Origin: Lysinibacillus_B sp036662795
GTDB lineage: Bacteria > Bacillota > Bacilli > Bacillales_A > Planococcaceae
DNA: 57,906 nt
Assembly: GCF_036662795.1 (NCBI RefSeq)
Contig: NZ_JBAFWZ010000022.1
Location: forward strand, 1 to 57,906
Direction: 5' to 3'
Shown here: positions 1 through 8,538 of the stretch, one piece after another
Layout: every line of letters begins with the position of its first letter
Position numbering within the stretch: position 1 is the stretch's first letter
Notes under the pieces: model-generated
Database searches by the model: none
What the model saw: the letters and a program-made list of their open reading frames with translations, nothing else
What the model was told of the DNA's origin: nothing
Position numbers and translations under genes: made by a program

Positions 1-55
1 CTCTTAGTAGCTTAATCTCTTTTTTTAGTTTGTCCTTGACTTGGGTACCACTTTA
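1..55 (-). mobile_element. Probable insertion-sequence end, inverted partner of the window's last 55 bases
   Basis: These 55 bases are the exact reverse complement of positions 57852-57906; similarity stops abruptly at position 56. They contain GGGTACCACTTTA beside TTTGTCCTTGAC, reading inward from the outer edge. A GGTACC...GGACA pattern next to a poly-A stretch resembles the terminal region of IS3-family (IS150-type) elements, but no transposase is in the window, so the family is a guess. The likeliest reading is that the contig ends inside two copies of one mobile element in opposite orientation. Confidence 0.55.
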
Positions 56-390
56 AGGTTTGCATATTTTCCGCAGCCTGTTTTTTCTTTTTCTGTGGAT
101 ATCATCACCACAAGTCGGGGTTACTTTCCTGAGGGCGTCCGAGGAGCCTCCTCATTTCTACCGCGGAAATCTAATGATTATTATTCGTTTTAAATAAAAT
201 GTCCCTATATATTATTGAATTTATGGTTTATGAAATTGATATAGTTAGCGTTAAAAATAAGTCTTAAGTATGTATTCATAATCAATTTAGAAACAGAATG
301 AAATGAAACTGTAATAAAAATAGTCTTATAAAGTGATATAATTGAATATGTAAAAAATATTAGTCGTAGAATTTAGGTGGTTTCAATAAT
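56..390. other. Gene-free leader with a palindrome-ended repeat-like block
   Basis: No convincing gene. Positions about 68-171 form a GC-richer block that starts with TTTTCCGCAG and ends with CCGCGGAAA, so its ends are near-inverted. Such CCGCGGAAA-ended extragenic repeats are, from memory, common in Bacillales, but a second copy was not found here. The rest is AT-rich and holds a candidate -10 box TATAAT at 337-342 about 50 bases before ftsE, without a clear -35. The gene that would precede ftsE in B. subtilis (cccB) is absent because the contig breaks here. Confidence 0.35.
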
Positions 391-1077
391 ATGATACAAA
401 TGAATAATGTCATCAAAAAGTATCCCAATGGTGTTGTTGCATCAAATGGAATTTCAGTAAATATAAAGCAGGGTGAATTTGTCTATGTGGTTGGTCCTAG
501 TGGTGCTGGGAAATCCACTTTTATTAAATTAATGTATCGTGAAGAAAGACCAACATCAGGTGAGGTACAAATAGCAGGCATTGATTTATCCACGTTAAAA
601 AATGCAAGAGTCCCTCATTTACGTCGTCAACTCGGTGTAGTGTTCCAAGATTTCAAACTACTTCCGCGTTTAACTGTGTATGAAAATGTAGCATTTGCCA
701 TGGAGGTAATTGAGGAGCATCCTAAAACGATTCGCAAGCGCGTGATGGAAGTGCTTGAATTAGTTGGTCTTAAGCATAAAGTTAGAATGCTACCAAGTGA
801 GCTTTCAGGTGGAGAGCAACAGCGGGTATCGATAGCCCGTTCTATAGTGAACATGCCGAAAGTATTGATAGCTGATGAACCAACAGGTAATTTAGATCCA
901 GATACTTCGTGGGAAATTATGGACATTTTTGAAGAAATTAATCGACGAGGTACAACTATTGTAATGGCAACACATAATCGAGAAATAGTGAATACGATTC
1001 GTAAACGTGTAATTGCAATTGAAGGCGGCATGATTGTTCGTGATGAATATGGAGGTGACTACGGCTATGAAAGCTAG
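391..1077 (+). CDS. ftsE: Cell division ATP-binding protein FtsE
   Basis: This is the ATPase of the FtsEX complex, an ABC-type machine that switches on peptidoglycan hydrolases outside the membrane. The 228-residue length is typical. Visible motifs are Walker A GPSGAGKS near residue 39, the signature LSGGEQQR and Walker B VLIADEPTG. AGGTGG precedes the ATG. It overlaps ftsX by 11 bases, which implies translational coupling. In Bacillus FtsEX activates the hydrolase CwlO; here the next gene but one encodes an M23 hydrolase, a likely partner in this species. Identity is clear from sequence and order. Confidence 0.97.
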   Translation: MIQMNNVIKKYPNGVVASNGISVNIKQGEFVYVVGPSGAGKSTFIKLMYREERPTSGEVQIAGIDLSTLKNARVPHLRRQLGVVFQDFKLLPRLTVYENVAFAMEVIEEHPKTIRKRVMEVLELVGLKHKVRMLPSELSGGEQQRVSIARSIVNMPKVLIADEPTGNLDPDTSWEIMDIFEEINRRGTTIVMATHNREIVNTIRKRVIAIEGGMIVRDEYGGDYGYES

Positions 1078-1963
1078 AACACTTAGTCGTCATTTCCGAG
1101 AAAGCTTTAAATCTCTTGGGCGAAATAGCTGGATGACAGTTGCTTCAGTTAGTGCCGTTACAGTAACCCTGTTATTGGTCGGTGTATTTGCGATAATTAT
1201 GATGAACTTAAATAAGGTTGCAAATGATTTAGAAAACGATGTAGAAATCCGAGTATTAATTGATATTATTCAAGATGAGCAGGAGCTGAAATCGGCTGAA
1301 GAAAAGCTCATAGCAGAAATTAAAAATATGCCGGATGTATCAGAAGTGGAATATTCGACGAAAGAGCAAGAATTGGATAAACTCGTACAAAATTTTGGAG
1401 ACGAATTAACCCTATTCGAGCAAAATAATCCATTACACAATGTCTTATATGTGAAAGCAGTAGATCCGCAGCAAACAGCACAAGTCGCAGCAGCAATAGA
1501 GAAGCTTGATACTACATACCAAGTGTTATATGGCAAAGGTAAGGTTGAGAATTTATTTGGTGCTTTAAATATAGGGCGTAATATCGGATTAGTATTAATT
1601 GTGGGGCTATTATTTACAGCGATGTTCTTAATATCCAATACAATTCGAATTACGATTATTGCTCGTAGAGATGAAATTGAAATTATGAAATTAGTAGGAG
1701 CGACAAATTCCTTTGTACGTGTCCCGTTCGTATTAGAGGGGATGTGGATTGGGGTATTAGGCGCCTTAGTACCTATCACAACTGTTTCTATCATTTACTA
1801 TAATCTTCACAAAAATTTAGCACCGAGAATGCAAGGGGAGCTATTACAGCTGCTAGATGTAACGCCGGTACTATTACAAGTGAATGCTTTACTATTATTG
1901 CTAGGTGTAGTTATCGGTATTTGGGGCAGCTTTATGTCGGTCCGAAAATTCCTGAAAATATAA
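1067..1963 (+). CDS. ftsX: Cell division permease-like protein FtsX
   Basis: Integral membrane partner of FtsE, 298 residues. The ATG at 1067 is chosen because GGAGGTG lies 11 bases upstream at 1051; an in-frame start at 1034 would lie deep inside ftsE without a ribosome binding site. One N-terminal membrane helix is followed by an extracellular domain of about 130 residues and then three C-terminal helices, the normal FtsX plan. The segment NTIRITIIARRDEIEIMKLV is the conserved FtsX core. The extracellular loop would contact a hydrolase, plausibly the M23 protein encoded next. Confidence 0.96.
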   Translation: MKARTLSRHFRESFKSLGRNSWMTVASVSAVTVTLLLVGVFAIIMMNLNKVANDLENDVEIRVLIDIIQDEQELKSAEEKLIAEIKNMPDVSEVEYSTKEQELDKLVQNFGDELTLFEQNNPLHNVLYVKAVDPQQTAQVAAAIEKLDTTYQVLYGKGKVENLFGALNIGRNIGLVLIVGLLFTAMFLISNTIRITIIARRDEIEIMKLVGATNSFVRVPFVLEGMWIGVLGALVPITTVSIIYYNLHKNLAPRMQGELLQLLDVTPVLLQVNALLLLLGVVIGIWGSFMSVRKFLKI

Positions 1964-1988
1964 GATGCATTGAAAGGAGCACTACCCA

Positions 1989-3248
1989 TTGAAAAAGAAA
2001 TTCAAACCTTTTAAATTATTAGCCGTACTAATGGCATTTCTATTAATCGCGCAAGTGCCGGCTGCATATGCGTCCACTTTATCTGATTTAAAAGAAGAAA
2101 ATAAAATGATTCAAGAAAAAAAGGATGCACTAAAGGGCTCTATTAATGAAAAGAGTACTGAAATAAAAACAATTGAAAACAAGCAGGACAAGTTACTAAC
2201 ACAAATTCAAACGCTTGATAATGAAATTAAAAGTACAAACCAAAAAATGGAGCAGGTAGCTTCAGATATTAATAAAACAAATAATGATATTTCTACTTTG
2301 CAAAAGGATATTGAAGCACTTCAGTTTAAAATAGATCAGCGTAATGAGCTTTTAGCAGAGCGTGCACGTGCGATTCAAGCTGGAGGTTCAGTAGACTATT
2401 TAGATGTTTTACTTGGCGCAAATAGTTTCGTAGATTTTATTGACCGTTTTTCTGCAGTGAATACATTAATGGATGCAGATCGTCAAATTATGCGTGATCA
2501 AAAAGAAGATCAAAAGGAATTAGAAGAACAGAAACTAGAGCTTGAGAAAAAGAAAACGAGCTTAGAAGAAGACAAAAAGAAATTAGAAAAATTAAGTGCA
2601 ACACTAGATTCTCAAAAGAAAGAGAAAAATAGTTTAATTGATGAACTAGAAGCAGAACAAGAAAAGCTTGCTAGTGAAAAGACGGTATTAGAAGATGAAT
2701 ACTATGCAACACTTGAACTAAGCGAAGATTTAAAAAAGCAAATTCAACAAGAGCAGGAGCGTATTGCTGAAATTGCGCGTCAGCAAGAAGCGAATAAGCC
2801 TTCTGGCGGTTCAAATGGTGGGACACCAGTCATTTCAGATGGTACATGGACAAGACCGGCACAAGGTCGTTTTACTTCAGGATATGGCTATCGTAATATC
2901 GGTTCTGGAACGAGAATGCATTACGGAATTGACATAGCAAATTCAGTTGGTACACCAGTAGTTGCAGTAGCCGATGGAGTCGTATCAGTAGCTAAGCCAC
3001 TTTCTACTTTCGGTAATGCAATTATGATTACACATTCAGTAAATGGAAAAATTGTGACATCCGTATACGCACATTTAAATGGATTCTATGTGAAGCCAGG
3101 TGATACTGTGTCGAAAGGACAAGTTATTGCACCGATGGGTAATACAGGTCGCTCAACAGGTCCTCACCTTCACTTAGAAATTCATGAGGGTCCTTGGAAG
3201 GGCAATGGTGTAAATGCAGTAAATCCTTTACGTTATATTTCGTTATAA
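1989..3248 (+). CDS. Secreted coiled-coil M23 peptidase, probable FtsEX-controlled murein hydrolase
   Basis: It starts at TTG, seven bases after GAAAGGAGC. A signal peptide (residues 1-28, ending AYA) is followed by a coiled coil to about residue 265, a Gly/Ser linker, and a LytM/M23 metallopeptidase domain (about 285-415). The zinc ligands are present: HxxxD at H311/D315 and the HLH motif near 393-395. This is unlike EnvC of E. coli, whose LytM domain is degenerate, so it may cleave cross-links itself. The layout resembles PcsB/EnvC proteins that dock onto FtsX. It is 25 bases after ftsX, so the three genes form an operon. Confidence 0.88.
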   Translation: MKKKFKPFKLLAVLMAFLLIAQVPAAYASTLSDLKEENKMIQEKKDALKGSINEKSTEIKTIENKQDKLLTQIQTLDNEIKSTNQKMEQVASDINKTNNDISTLQKDIEALQFKIDQRNELLAERARAIQAGGSVDYLDVLLGANSFVDFIDRFSAVNTLMDADRQIMRDQKEDQKELEEQKLELEKKKTSLEEDKKKLEKLSATLDSQKKEKNSLIDELEAEQEKLASEKTVLEDEYYATLELSEDLKKQIQQEQERIAEIARQQEANKPSGGSNGGTPVISDGTWTRPAQGRFTSGYGYRNIGSGTRMHYGIDIANSVGTPVVAVADGVVSVAKPLSTFGNAIMITHSVNGKIVTSVYAHLNGFYVKPGDTVSKGQVIAPMGNTGRSTGPHLHLEIHEGPWKGNGVNAVNPLRYISL

Positions 3249-3254
3249 GTATTT

Positions 3255-3291
3255 AACAAAGCTCGCAATTTCGTGAGCTTTGTTTTTTTTT
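3255..3291 (+). terminator. Rho-independent terminator after the M23 hydrolase gene
   Basis: ACAAAGCTC (3256-3264) pairs with GAGCTTTGT (3275-3283) and runs into eight T residues. It ends the ftsEX-hydrolase unit before the redoxin gene. Confidence 0.9.
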
Positions 3292-3499
3292 CTGTAAAAA
3301 AGGCTGGAGTCAAAAATCACTAAATATTGTATAGAGTGTGTTAACATTTTAGTAATAGGGGGTATGTTTCCCGAGAAGTGCATACATTTTTAAAAGGTTT
3401 CAATGGTATATAAAGATATTGAAAGTACGGTAACGTAGCATTATGAATAGTTGTATTCTGTTTGGATAGTACCGTAAATTTATTAAATGGAGGGGTATC

Positions 3500-4069
3500 A
3501 TGACCAAGAAAAATATAGGATTATTGATGATTCTAGCACTCGTTGTCATTATGTTAGTGGGCTATATTAAAAAGGAGGCCACGACGAAGGAGGCTATCGT
3601 CGACCCCGGATACGAAGTTGAATTAACGGAAAAGCAGGGTGTTGGACAGGGACAGATTGCACCTGATTTTACATTAAAAACTTTGGATGGAGAGTCGGTG
3701 ACACTATCTGCGCTTAAAGGGAAGAAAGTTATTCTAAATTTTTGGGCATCATGGTGTCCACCGTGTAAAGCGGAAATGCCCCATTTACAATCGTATTATG
3801 ACCAGTATGCAGAAGAGGATAATGTAGTACTACTAGCAGCGAACGCAACATTTTCTGATAAGGGTGCTGAAAATGTTCAAACATTCGTCAATAGCTACAA
3901 GTTAACGTTTCCCATTTTACTTATGGAGGATGAGAGTGTAGTTAATTTATATCAAGTTCTCTCCTTGCCTACAACTTACTTTATAGATACAGAAGGACGT
4001 ATTCAACGACAATTTATTGGTCCTTTAGACGAAAACGCATTAAAAAATTATGTGCAAGCATTAAACTAA
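3500..4069 (+). CDS. Membrane-anchored thiol-disulfide oxidoreductase, ResA/TlpA family
   Basis: 189 residues: one N-terminal membrane anchor (about residues 5-23), then an extracytoplasmic AhpC/TSA-type redoxin fold with the active site WCPPC (C86 and C89). ResA-type proteins reduce disulfides of apocytochrome c or spore-wall enzymes outside the membrane; the exact substrate cannot be read from sequence. GGAGGGG precedes the ATG. The gene lies between ftsEX-hydrolase and ctpB, with a terminator before it, so it is separately transcribed. It could be a stand-alone copy for cell-wall or spore redox control. Confidence 0.85.
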   Translation: MTKKNIGLLMILALVVIMLVGYIKKEATTKEAIVDPGYEVELTEKQGVGQGQIAPDFTLKTLDGESVTLSALKGKKVILNFWASWCPPCKAEMPHLQSYYDQYAEEDNVVLLAANATFSDKGAENVQTFVNSYKLTFPILLMEDESVVNLYQVLSLPTTYFIDTEGRIQRQFIGPLDENALKNYVQALN

Positions 4070-4148
4070 CAAAATTCATTGTAATTCGGCTTTTACGAGT
4101 ATGTTTACCCCCTCCTATTCATAGTTTGAGTAGTAGGAGGTGCACGTT

Positions 4149-5582
4149 TTGCGTAAAGGTCGAATTTTTTTATTTCTTGTTTTGGGTTCTTTCGCTATCG
4201 CGTCATTATTGTTCTTTCGACAGCAAATTGCTTCTAAGCAACCGGATGGGACAAGTGATTTAAAAGTCGTTGAGCAATTATATTCGCTCATTCAGGAGAA
4301 GTCTGTTTATGATACGAAAAATGAAGCATTAGTGGAAGGCGCATTACGAGGGATGGCCTCATCCATTAAAGATCCGTATAGTACTTATTATACGAAGTCT
4401 GAGGCGGCATTGCATAAGGCATCGTTGGCAGGGGAAAAGGTAGGTATTGGTGTTGAGATTGCCGAAAAGAATGGAAAGTTTATCGTAATTTCACCTGTAA
4501 AGTCTTCTCCAGCTGAAAGAGCAGGGATTCGCCCACTTGATGAAATTGTGCAAATTAATGACGTACGTTTAGATGGCAAAACGATGGGAGACGTAATGCA
4601 ACTAATTCAAGGGAAGGAAGGACAGGAGGTTGCTTTAGTATTATACCGCCCAAGTTTAGAGCGGCACATTAAAGTATCGGTAAAACGAGAAGCGATGAAA
4701 AATAAAACTGTAGAAGCATCGGTCTTGAAAGTAGAAGATACGTCAATTGGATATATAACAATCACCTTATTTGCCGAGGATACAGCAGAGCAATGGGTAA
4801 ATGCGATGTCTCAACTGCTGGGGCAAGATATAAAAGGAGTCATTATAGATGTGCGAGATAATCCAGGGGGCTATTTACATAGTGTCGCAGCGATTATTAG
4901 TACAATGGAAAAAAAGCAGAAAACATTTGCTTATATGCAAGATGGCGATGGGGCGATGAATGCTTTAAAAACGGAAAATTTAAAAGGAACAGAAAAGCTA
5001 CAGGAGGCATTCAGTAAGTTACCAATTGTAGTTATTCAAAATGAAGGAAGTGCATCTGCAAGTGAAGTATTTAGTGGTGCAATACAAAGCTGGGAGAAAG
5101 GGACTATAATCGGTACGAAAAGCTTTGGTAAGGGCACTGTACAAGAATCGTGGACATTAACGAATGGGGGGCAATTAAAGCTATCAACAAATAAATGGCT
5201 TACACCGAATAAGGAATGGATTCATCAAAAAGGAATTCAACCAGATGTTGAGTCGAAACAACATATTTTATATACTGTGGAGCTTTTGCCGCTCAGTGGT
5301 CATTTTGAGGTAGGCGATTTTAGCGAGGAAATTAGTTATACACAAAAAATATTGCATGCACTCGGCTACCATATTGTGAGGCAGGATGGCTATTTTGATG
5401 AGAAAACAGCTGATGCCGTGTCGTTATTCCGGGAGCGTCATGATCTATTTGAGGGAACCCATTTAGATGAATTGTTTTTCGAAAAAATGCAGGCAGAGGT
5501 GTTATTATACAAAGAGAAAAACGAAAATGATTTACAGCTACAAATGGGCATTAGCTTTATCATGCATGAAGTCCATAGTTAA
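4149..5582 (+). CDS. ctpB: Carboxy-terminal processing serine protease CtpB-like (S41A)
   Basis: 477 residues from TTG at 4149, eight bases after TAGGAGG; the in-frame GTG at 4140 is inside that ribosome binding site. An N-terminal signal anchor precedes a PDZ domain (about 85-165), then the S41 core with a Ser/Lys/Gln triad: S303 in GSASASE, K328 and Q332 in FGKGTVQ. The C-terminal domain (about 380-440) resembles a peptidoglycan-binding type 1 module. In B. subtilis CtpB cleaves SpoIVFA to trigger sigma-K activation in the mother cell. The next gene is minJ, as in B. subtilis. Confidence 0.88.
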   Translation: MRKGRIFLFLVLGSFAIASLLFFRQQIASKQPDGTSDLKVVEQLYSLIQEKSVYDTKNEALVEGALRGMASSIKDPYSTYYTKSEAALHKASLAGEKVGIGVEIAEKNGKFIVISPVKSSPAERAGIRPLDEIVQINDVRLDGKTMGDVMQLIQGKEGQEVALVLYRPSLERHIKVSVKREAMKNKTVEASVLKVEDTSIGYITITLFAEDTAEQWVNAMSQLLGQDIKGVIIDVRDNPGGYLHSVAAIISTMEKKQKTFAYMQDGDGAMNALKTENLKGTEKLQEAFSKLPIVVIQNEGSASASEVFSGAIQSWEKGTIIGTKSFGKGTVQESWTLTNGGQLKLSTNKWLTPNKEWIHQKGIQPDVESKQHILYTVELLPLSGHFEVGDFSEEISYTQKILHALGYHIVRQDGYFDEKTADAVSLFRERHDLFEGTHLDELFFEKMQAEVLLYKEKNENDLQLQMGISFIMHEVHS

Positions 5583-5659
5583 AACAGTACAAATTTAACT
5601 ACGCAAAGAACTAGGCTTTTGATACAATGACAGTAATGATATGGACGGCAGGTGGAATT

Positions 5660-6829
5660 ATGGCATGGGATAGTTTAATAGAATTATTACGAGCGTTAGG
5701 GAGATTTTTTATAAATCCGTTATTATATATAGCTCTATTTGTAACAATATTTTTAGGCTACCGTCGCGTGAAAAGAGAACGGAAATATTTTAATATTCGT
5801 ATTTTAAGTGGCTGGTCGGAGTTAAAGGATAGTTTATTGAAAGGATTGCTAATGGCAATCATTCTGTCGATTATAAGTATTGGCGCAGGTTTAGTTGTCC
5901 CGGTACAATTTCTATTCATTCTCGTAGTCGTAACTCTTATGGCATTGATTGGATACTCCTATCATTTATTATCACCAATTGTGTTATTCTCGGTAAGCTT
6001 TATTGTTTTAGTTGTAGTGAAGGAAGCGGGTTGGACATTTACTGTTTTAGGCATTGAATTCAGTGGGCTTGCCTTACATGATGCTACAGCAATTACGATT
6101 TGTTTACTAGCGGGATTAGCACTTGTAGCAGAAGGACTGCTTATTCGGAAACAGGGCGAAAAATACGCATCTCCGATAACGGAGCAGACGAAGCGCGGAT
6201 TAAAGGCGGTTTCGTATTTAAGTAAGCAACTGTGGGTATTGCCTGTATTTTTTGTTGTACCGGGTGAGGCGATCCAAGCATATTTTCCTTATTGGCCGCA
6301 GTTTTCCTTAGGGGCAGAGCATTATTCAGTTGTCTTATTTCCGTTAGTCATAGGTTTCCAACAAATGACGCGTAAAACATTACCACATTATTTTTATGCG
6401 AAGCTTGGAAAATCCGTCATGATTGTTGGGCAGCTAGTTATTATTGGTGGGTTAATTTCTTATTTTGAGCCGTTAGTAGGAACGATTACATTGATTGTAG
6501 GTGCCGCGATGCGCTTACTCTTGTCCTTACAATATAAATGGCAGCAACGGATGGACACATATGCAGTTGTACCAACGTCTACAGGCGCGATGATTGCAGC
6601 AGTATTACCGAATTCACCGGCTGAAAAAATGGGCTTAGTGACTGGAGAAGTGATTAAAAAGGTAAATGGTCGCCATGTATATACGGAGCGTGAATTATAT
6701 GAGGCACTGCAAATTAATGCTGCACATTGTCGAATTGAAGTGCTCGATCATCAGAATGAGCTTCGACTGACACAGCATGTTGTGCATAGCGATGATCATC
6801 ACCGAATAGGGTTATTACTAGCGCGTTAA
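5660..6829 (+). CDS. minJ: MinJ-like polytopic membrane protein with C-terminal PDZ domain
   Basis: 389 residues from the ATG at 5660, preceded by GGTGG; the earlier ATG at 5627 has no ribosome binding site. About eight membrane helices are followed by a PDZ domain (about 310-385, with NSPAEKMGLVTGEVI). MinJ links DivIVA to MinCD to restrict division to midcell. Length and topology match B. subtilis MinJ (397 residues). Position after ctpB and before csbA supports the call. A -10-like GATACAAT lies at 5621-5628. Confidence 0.85.
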   Translation: MAWDSLIELLRALGRFFINPLLYIALFVTIFLGYRRVKRERKYFNIRILSGWSELKDSLLKGLLMAIILSIISIGAGLVVPVQFLFILVVVTLMALIGYSYHLLSPIVLFSVSFIVLVVVKEAGWTFTVLGIEFSGLALHDATAITICLLAGLALVAEGLLIRKQGEKYASPITEQTKRGLKAVSYLSKQLWVLPVFFVVPGEAIQAYFPYWPQFSLGAEHYSVVLFPLVIGFQQMTRKTLPHYFYAKLGKSVMIVGQLVIIGGLISYFEPLVGTITLIVGAAMRLLLSLQYKWQQRMDTYAVVPTSTGAMIAAVLPNSPAEKMGLVTGEVIKKVNGRHVYTERELYEALQINAAHCRIEVLDHQNELRLTQHVVHSDDHHRIGLLLAR

Positions 6830-6841
6830 AGGGAGCTTACT

Positions 6842-7066
6842 ATGGATCTAGTAGAAAAATTAATGCTTGCTCTCCTTGTACCTGGGTTGCTTGTCCTGCT
6901 ATTTACGCGCATTACGTATAATCGCTATGTTGCACTGTGCTTAGCCATTGCAATAATATCGGTAAGCGTTTATGAGGGGTATTCCTCTCCACCGATAATT
7001 TTTGCTGCGGATGCAGTGTCCCTAACGATGGGCTTTGCAGCGGCAAGTTGGCTAATGAAAAAATAA
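6842..7066 (+). CDS. csbA: CsbA-like small membrane protein (DUF2198)
   Basis: 74 residues, three hydrophobic segments, 12 bases after minJ, with AAAGGGAG before the ATG. Size, hydrophobic pattern and place after minJ match CsbA, a sigma-B-controlled protein of unknown biochemical role in B. subtilis. There csbA is followed by uvrB-uvrA; here a strong terminator and the convergent azl genes follow, so that link is broken. No clear sigma-B promoter was seen. Confidence 0.8.
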   Translation: MDLVEKLMLALLVPGLLVLLFTRITYNRYVALCLAIAIISVSVYEGYSSPPIIFAADAVSLTMGFAAASWLMKK

Positions 7067-7070
7067 TCGT

Positions 7071-7110
7071 AAGGGGCTGTTCAGAAAAGCAAATTTCTGA
7101 ACAGCCCCTT
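7071..7110 (+). terminator. Strong terminator after csbA
   Basis: A 17-base perfect stem, 7071-7087 with 7094-7110 (core GGGGCTGTTCAGAAA), with a six-base loop and a weak T tail. It could stop transcription from either side of the convergent csbA/azlD junction. Confidence 0.85.
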
Positions 7111-7166
7111 CTTGTGAAGACTTGTAATCTTATTTAGCGACTGATTTTTACTTGAACTTCAACTTT

Positions 7167-7279
7167 GGCGAGTAAATTTCAAATTTAGGCGAGTATTTTT
7201 AGAAAAATGGCTAGTATTTTCAAAAATTAGGCGAGTATTTCGCCAAAAGTGGCTAGTATTCTCGAAAATCTGGCTAGTA
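7167..7279. repeat. Six-unit array with an exact 21-bp period (GGCKAGTA)
   Basis: GGCGAGTA or GGCTAGTA begins at 7167, 7188, 7209, 7230, 7251 and 7272, always 21 bases apart; the rest of each unit is T-rich then A-rich and poorly conserved. The array fills the space between csbA and the convergent azlD. Read on the minus strand, 21 bases give a heptapeptide-like pattern (YSPKF), but there is no start or ribosome binding site. Confidence 0.85.
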
Positions 7280-7331
7280 ACCGATGAAAGACTGCCTTAC
7301 ATTCATAAAATTCACTAATCTAGCCCCCCTA

Positions 7332-7640
7332 TTAAAATAGTAAGCTATAAAAGGATAATACGACAATTGCCCCAAGGACAACGAAAATGACGTTAGCTCC
7401 TGCATAGGCAATACCGAATGCAACGACTGCACCTAGAATACCAAAGAAGTAGTCGCCCTCTTGTACAGAAAGAATGGCCGGAAAAATAAGTGCCCCTAAA
7501 ATAGCGAATGGAATATTTTTTAAAACGCCTGAAATAAAAGGGGGTAGCTCTACTCCTTGTAAGAAGGTTAATGGAATTGCTCGTGGTAAATACGTAACGA
7601 GTGCCATCCCTAAAATCATCCACCAATAGGAAATGCCCAT
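7332..7640 (-). CDS. azlD: Branched-chain amino acid exporter small subunit AzlD
   Basis: 102 residues, four hydrophobic segments, start ATG after GAGGAGGG. AzlD and AzlC together form a LIV-E class exporter; in B. subtilis its expression gives resistance to the leucine analogue azaleucine. The conserved TYLPRAIPLTFL near the N-terminus is typical of AzlD. It follows azlC by 16 bases on the same strand. Confidence 0.9.
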   Translation of the reverse strand: MGISYWWMILGMALVTYLPRAIPLTFLQGVELPPFISGVLKNIPFAILGALIFPAILSVQEGDYFFGILGAVVAFGIAYAGANVIFVVLGAIVVLSFYSLLF

Positions 7641-7656
7641 TTCAAACCCTCCTCTA

Positions 7657-8364
7657 TTATGTAGTTATTCTTTTTTTCTTCTCATATCGTAAATAAATAA
7701 GCTCTACAAGAAGGGCAGAAGCTAGAGCGGATACGATAATTGCCCATCCAGTGGACAATATTTCAGTCAGATAAAATATGCAGTTTATAGCTGCAGCAAT
7801 TGCCGCTAAAGCCAATACTTTTCGATTCCCGCGCATGGATGGGACAAGTAAGCCGATAAACATGGCATAGAGCGCAATCGACATAGCCGCCTGCAGAAAG
7901 GCTGGTAAGTTTGCGCCAATAGAATGACCGACAGCTGTAAAAATACACCAACTCGAGTAAGCGATGAGATTTACGCCGAAACCAAATGACATGGGGATAC
8001 GTTCTTCTTTACGAGTCGCTAAAACAGAAAATGTTTCGTCTGTCACCCAAAAAGCAAATAATCCTTTCATCCATTTGGGAGCAGCTTCCGTCTTTTCGTT
8101 TAAAGAAGCGGACATAAGGAAATGACGAATATTCAAAATGAACGTATTTAGTACAATTACAAATGGATCTACACCTTTTGAAATAAGTGTCAACGAAACA
8201 TATTGTGAGGCTCCTGCATAAACAAAAATGCTCATTGCTGTTGCTTCTACTATAGAAAGACCCGTCGTTTTTGCTAGCAGGCCAAAGGTTAAAGCGACAG
8301 GGAAATACCCAATTGCAATCGGCATGCCTGCTTTAATACCTGAGAAAAAATCAAGATTTTTCAA
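7657..8364 (-). CDS. azlC: Branched-chain amino acid exporter large subunit AzlC
   Basis: 235 residues. TTG at 8364 is chosen as start: AAGGAG abuts the in-frame ATG at 8373 with no spacer, whereas it lies nine bases before this TTG. The protein is polytopic, with the AzlC-typical segments FFSGIKAGMPIAIGYFPVA and VYAGASQYV. It is the permease half of the exporter. No Lrp-type regulator lies beside the pair, unlike azlB in B. subtilis. Confidence 0.9.
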   Translation of the reverse strand: MKNLDFFSGIKAGMPIAIGYFPVALTFGLLAKTTGLSIVEATAMSIFVYAGASQYVSLTLISKGVDPFVIVLNTFILNIRHFLMSASLNEKTEAAPKWMKGLFAFWVTDETFSVLATRKEERIPMSFGFGVNLIAYSSWCIFTAVGHSIGANLPAFLQAAMSIALYAMFIGLLVPSMRGNRKVLALAAIAAAINCIFYLTEILSTGWAIIVSALASALLVELIYLRYEKKKRITT

Positions 8365-8538
8365 GTGATGCATCTCCTTCTAAGGTGTTAATAGTATATA
8401 ATAATTTTCAGAAATGTTTATTTGAGTATACAATTCGTCAATAAATTAAACAAGGAAATACAAAATAATATATAGTGTTTCACTAGGTATTAGAATATGT
8501 GAAACGTTATTACGTTAGATTATAAGGGGTGGTATCGA

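Noticed and set aside
7167..7279. Possible CRISPR array
   Set aside because: The repeated core is only 8 bases, the filler is 13 bases and low-complexity, and no cas genes are present.
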